A stretch of DNA of 6,985 nucleotides, from NCBI GenBank assembly GCA_002705465.1, contig PAGS01000032.1, forward strand, positions 9,868 through 16,852, read 5' to 3'. The notes beneath the pieces are model-generated. The model searched no databases and was not told the DNA's origin. It saw nothing but the letters and a program-made list of their open reading frames with translations. The position numbers and the translations under genes are program-made. Positions 5,614 through 6,985 of this stretch are shown piece after piece. The DNA is from Halieaceae bacterium (GTDB lineage Bacteria; Pseudomonadota; Gammaproteobacteria; Pseudomonadales; Halieaceae). How positions within the stretch are numbered: the first letter of the stretch is position 1; each line of letters starts with the position of its first letter.

Positions 5614-6985
5614 ATGTCGGAACTACAGCGCGATATCGAAGCGCGTCGCACCTTTGCCATCATTTCGCACCCTGACGCGGGTAAAACGACGATGACCGAA
5701 AAGTTGCTGTTGCTCGGTCAAGCTATTCAAGTCGCCGGTTCGGTGAAAGGTAAAAAGGGGCCTCATGCTGCGTCGGATTGGATGGCGTTGGAACAGGAAC
5801 GGGGCATCTCTGTGACGTCTTCGGTCATGCAATTTCCCTACCGCAACCGATGGGTCAACCTGCTTGATACACCCGGCCACGAGGACTTTTCCGAGGACAC
5901 TTACCGGACACTCACCGCCGTCGATTCGGCGCTGATGGTGATTGATGGGGCAAAGGGTGTGGAAGACAGAACCATCAAGTTGATGAATGTCTGCCGTCTC
6001 CGCGACACCCCCATTCTCACCTTTGTGAATAAACTCGATCGGGATATCCGCGACCCGATTGAACTGGTTGATGAGGTCGAGCAGGTGCTGGGCATCGCTG
6101 GTGCACCAATCAATTGGCCCATCGGCATGGGCCGGGAATTCCGCGGTGTGTATAACCTCTATATCGATACGATTCAGTGCTATCACGCCGGGCAAGGCGC
6201 AGTGCTAGCCGAGGAGGATGTGATCGATGGCATTGACTCGGCCGCGGCCCGCGATTTGTTGGGAGACGAGTATGAGGACTTTCTGGAGCAAATTGAGCTG
6301 GTCCGGGGCGCCTCGCATGAGTTTTCCTTGGACGCGTTTCTCGCGGGTCAGCTGACGCCGGTTTTCTTCGGTACAGCGCTGGGTAATTTTGGTGTCCGCG
6401 AGATGCTGAACGATTTTGTTGAGTGGGCTCCAGCCCCGCAGTCGAGGCCGTCATCCGAGCGTACGATCGAGGCATCGCAGCCTGATTTCACTGGTTTCGT
6501 ATTCAAAATACAGGCAAACATGGACCCTAAACACCGGGACCGAGTCGCTTTTATGCGAATTTGCTCCGGTCGGTACGACAAGGGGATGAAGATGCGCCAC
6601 GTGCGCCTCGATAAGGATGTGCGGATCGCCGACGCGGTAACGTTCAGGGCGGGGGATCGAACGGTCGTGGAATCAGCGGTGGCTGGGGACATCATTGGTT
6701 TGCATAACCACGGTACGATCCAAATTGGTGATACTTTCACTACTGGCGAAACGATACGATTCACCGGCATCCCTCACTTCGCGCCGGAACTCTTTCGCCG
6801 CATCCGCCTCACCGATCCTATGAAGACCAAGGCGCTGCAGAAAGGTCTGCAACAGCTGTCAGAAGAGGGATCCACGCAGGTCTTCTCACCTCTTATTAAC
6901 AGTGATCTGATTGTCGGCGCGGTTGGCCAACTCCAGTTTGATGTGGTGGCGTATCGACTGGCTGATGAGTACAAAGTCGAGGCGA
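5614..6985 (+). CDS. prfC: Peptide chain release factor 3 (RF3), C-terminus beyond window
   Basis: RF3 is a GTPase that recycles RF1 and RF2 from the ribosome after peptide release. The frame is open from 5614 to the window end, giving 457 complete codons out of about 529 in E. coli, so roughly the last 70 residues are missing. The GTPase motifs are intact: G1 'SHPDAGKTT' (18-26), G2 'RGISVTSS' (63-70), G3 '[14 protein letters not shown]' (85-98), G4 'NKLDR' (139-143) and a G5-like 'GTALGNFG' (253-260). The '[11 protein letters not shown]' wording and 'HPDAGKTT' separate RF3 from EF-G, which has different switch sequences. Domain II ('[19 protein letters not shown]', then '[12 protein letters not shown]') and the start of domain III ('[12 protein letters not shown]', '[11 protein letters not shown]') follow. 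I checked the translation codon by codon and found no frameshift or internal stop. The gene probably has its own promoter, unlike the coupled genes upstream. Confidence 0.96.
   Translation, partial: MSELQRDIEARRTFAIISHPDAGKTTMTEKLLLLGQAIQVAGSVKGKKGPHAASDWMALEQERGISVTSSVMQFPYRNRWVNLLDTPGHEDFSEDTYRTLTAVDSALMVIDGAKGVEDRTIKLMNVCRLRDTPILTFVNKLDRDIRDPIELVDEVEQVLGIAGAPINWPIGMGREFRGVYNLYIDTIQCYHAGQGAVLAEEDVIDGIDSAAARDLLGDEYEDFLEQIELVRGASHEFSLDAFLAGQLTPVFFGTALGNFGVREMLNDFVEWAPAPQSRPSSERTIEASQPDFTGFVFKIQANMDPKHRDRVAFMRICSGRYDKGMKMRHVRLDKDVRIADAVTFRAGDRTVVESAVAGDIIGLHNHGTIQIGDTFTTGETIRFTGIPHFAPELFRRIRLTDPMKTKALQKGLQQLSEEGSTQVFSPLINSDLIVGAVGQLQFDVVAYRLADEYKVEA

Noticed and set aside
5623..6195. Long minus-strand open frame opposite prfC (190 codons)
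   Set aside because: It is antisense to well-conserved RF3 GTPase coding sequence, shows no recognisable domain and is explained by codon bias on the plus strand.
1..6985. Novel defence, mobile or RNA system hidden in the window
   Set aside because: The plus strand is almost wholly occupied by eight recognised housekeeping genes, the largest gap is 78 nt, and I saw no direct repeats, inverted terminal repeats, tRNA-like folds or compositional islands by eye.

Overview
This window is an ordinary chromosomal housekeeping segment from a Gram-negative bacterium, most likely a gammaproteobacterium. All eight genes lie on the + strand with almost no non-coding DNA. The order mrdA-rodA-mltB-rlpA-dacA-ybeD-lipB is the cell-shape and septal peptidoglycan cluster known from Escherichia and Pseudomonas. 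The moderately GC-rich composition (judged by eye) and the protein sequences would suit a marine gammaproteobacterium such as the OM60/NOR5 (Halieaceae) group, but that placement is inference.

Layout. Positions 1-471 hold the C-terminal end of penicillin-binding protein 2 (mrdA), cut by the window edge. It overlaps rodA (464-1603) by 8 nt. rodA overlaps a soluble MltB/SltB-type lytic transglycosylase (1600-2637) through an ATGA junction, and that gene overlaps rlpA (2634-3413) through a second ATGA junction. After a 78-nt gap with a clear Shine-Dalgarno come dacA (3492-4673), the small DUF493 gene ybeD (4680-4946, GTG start) and lipB (4951-5565), separated by only 6 and 4 nt. A 48-nt gap with a plausible sigma70-type promoter and a perfect AGGAGG leads into prfC (5614 to the window end, cut at the 3' side).

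How the genes work together. PBP2 (transpeptidase) and RodA (SEDS glycosyltransferase) are the synthetic core of the elongasome. MltB and RlpA are lytic transglycosylases that cut glycan strands; RlpA is directed to denuded septal glycan by its SPOR domain. DacA trims the terminal D-Ala from pentapeptides. The stacked start/stop overlaps suggest translational coupling of mrdA-rodA-mltB-rlpA. LipB makes the first transfer of lipoate synthesis, and prfC encodes release factor 3, which is functionally unrelated.

I see no mobile element, CRISPR array, RNA gene, toxin or defence system, or evident new system. The points that deserve attention are modest: prfC sits where lipA usually follows lipB; RlpA has no recognisable lipobox and has Asp where a catalytic Glu is expected; the MltB calcium-binding loop is degenerate; and the prfC promoter overlaps the lipB stop codon.
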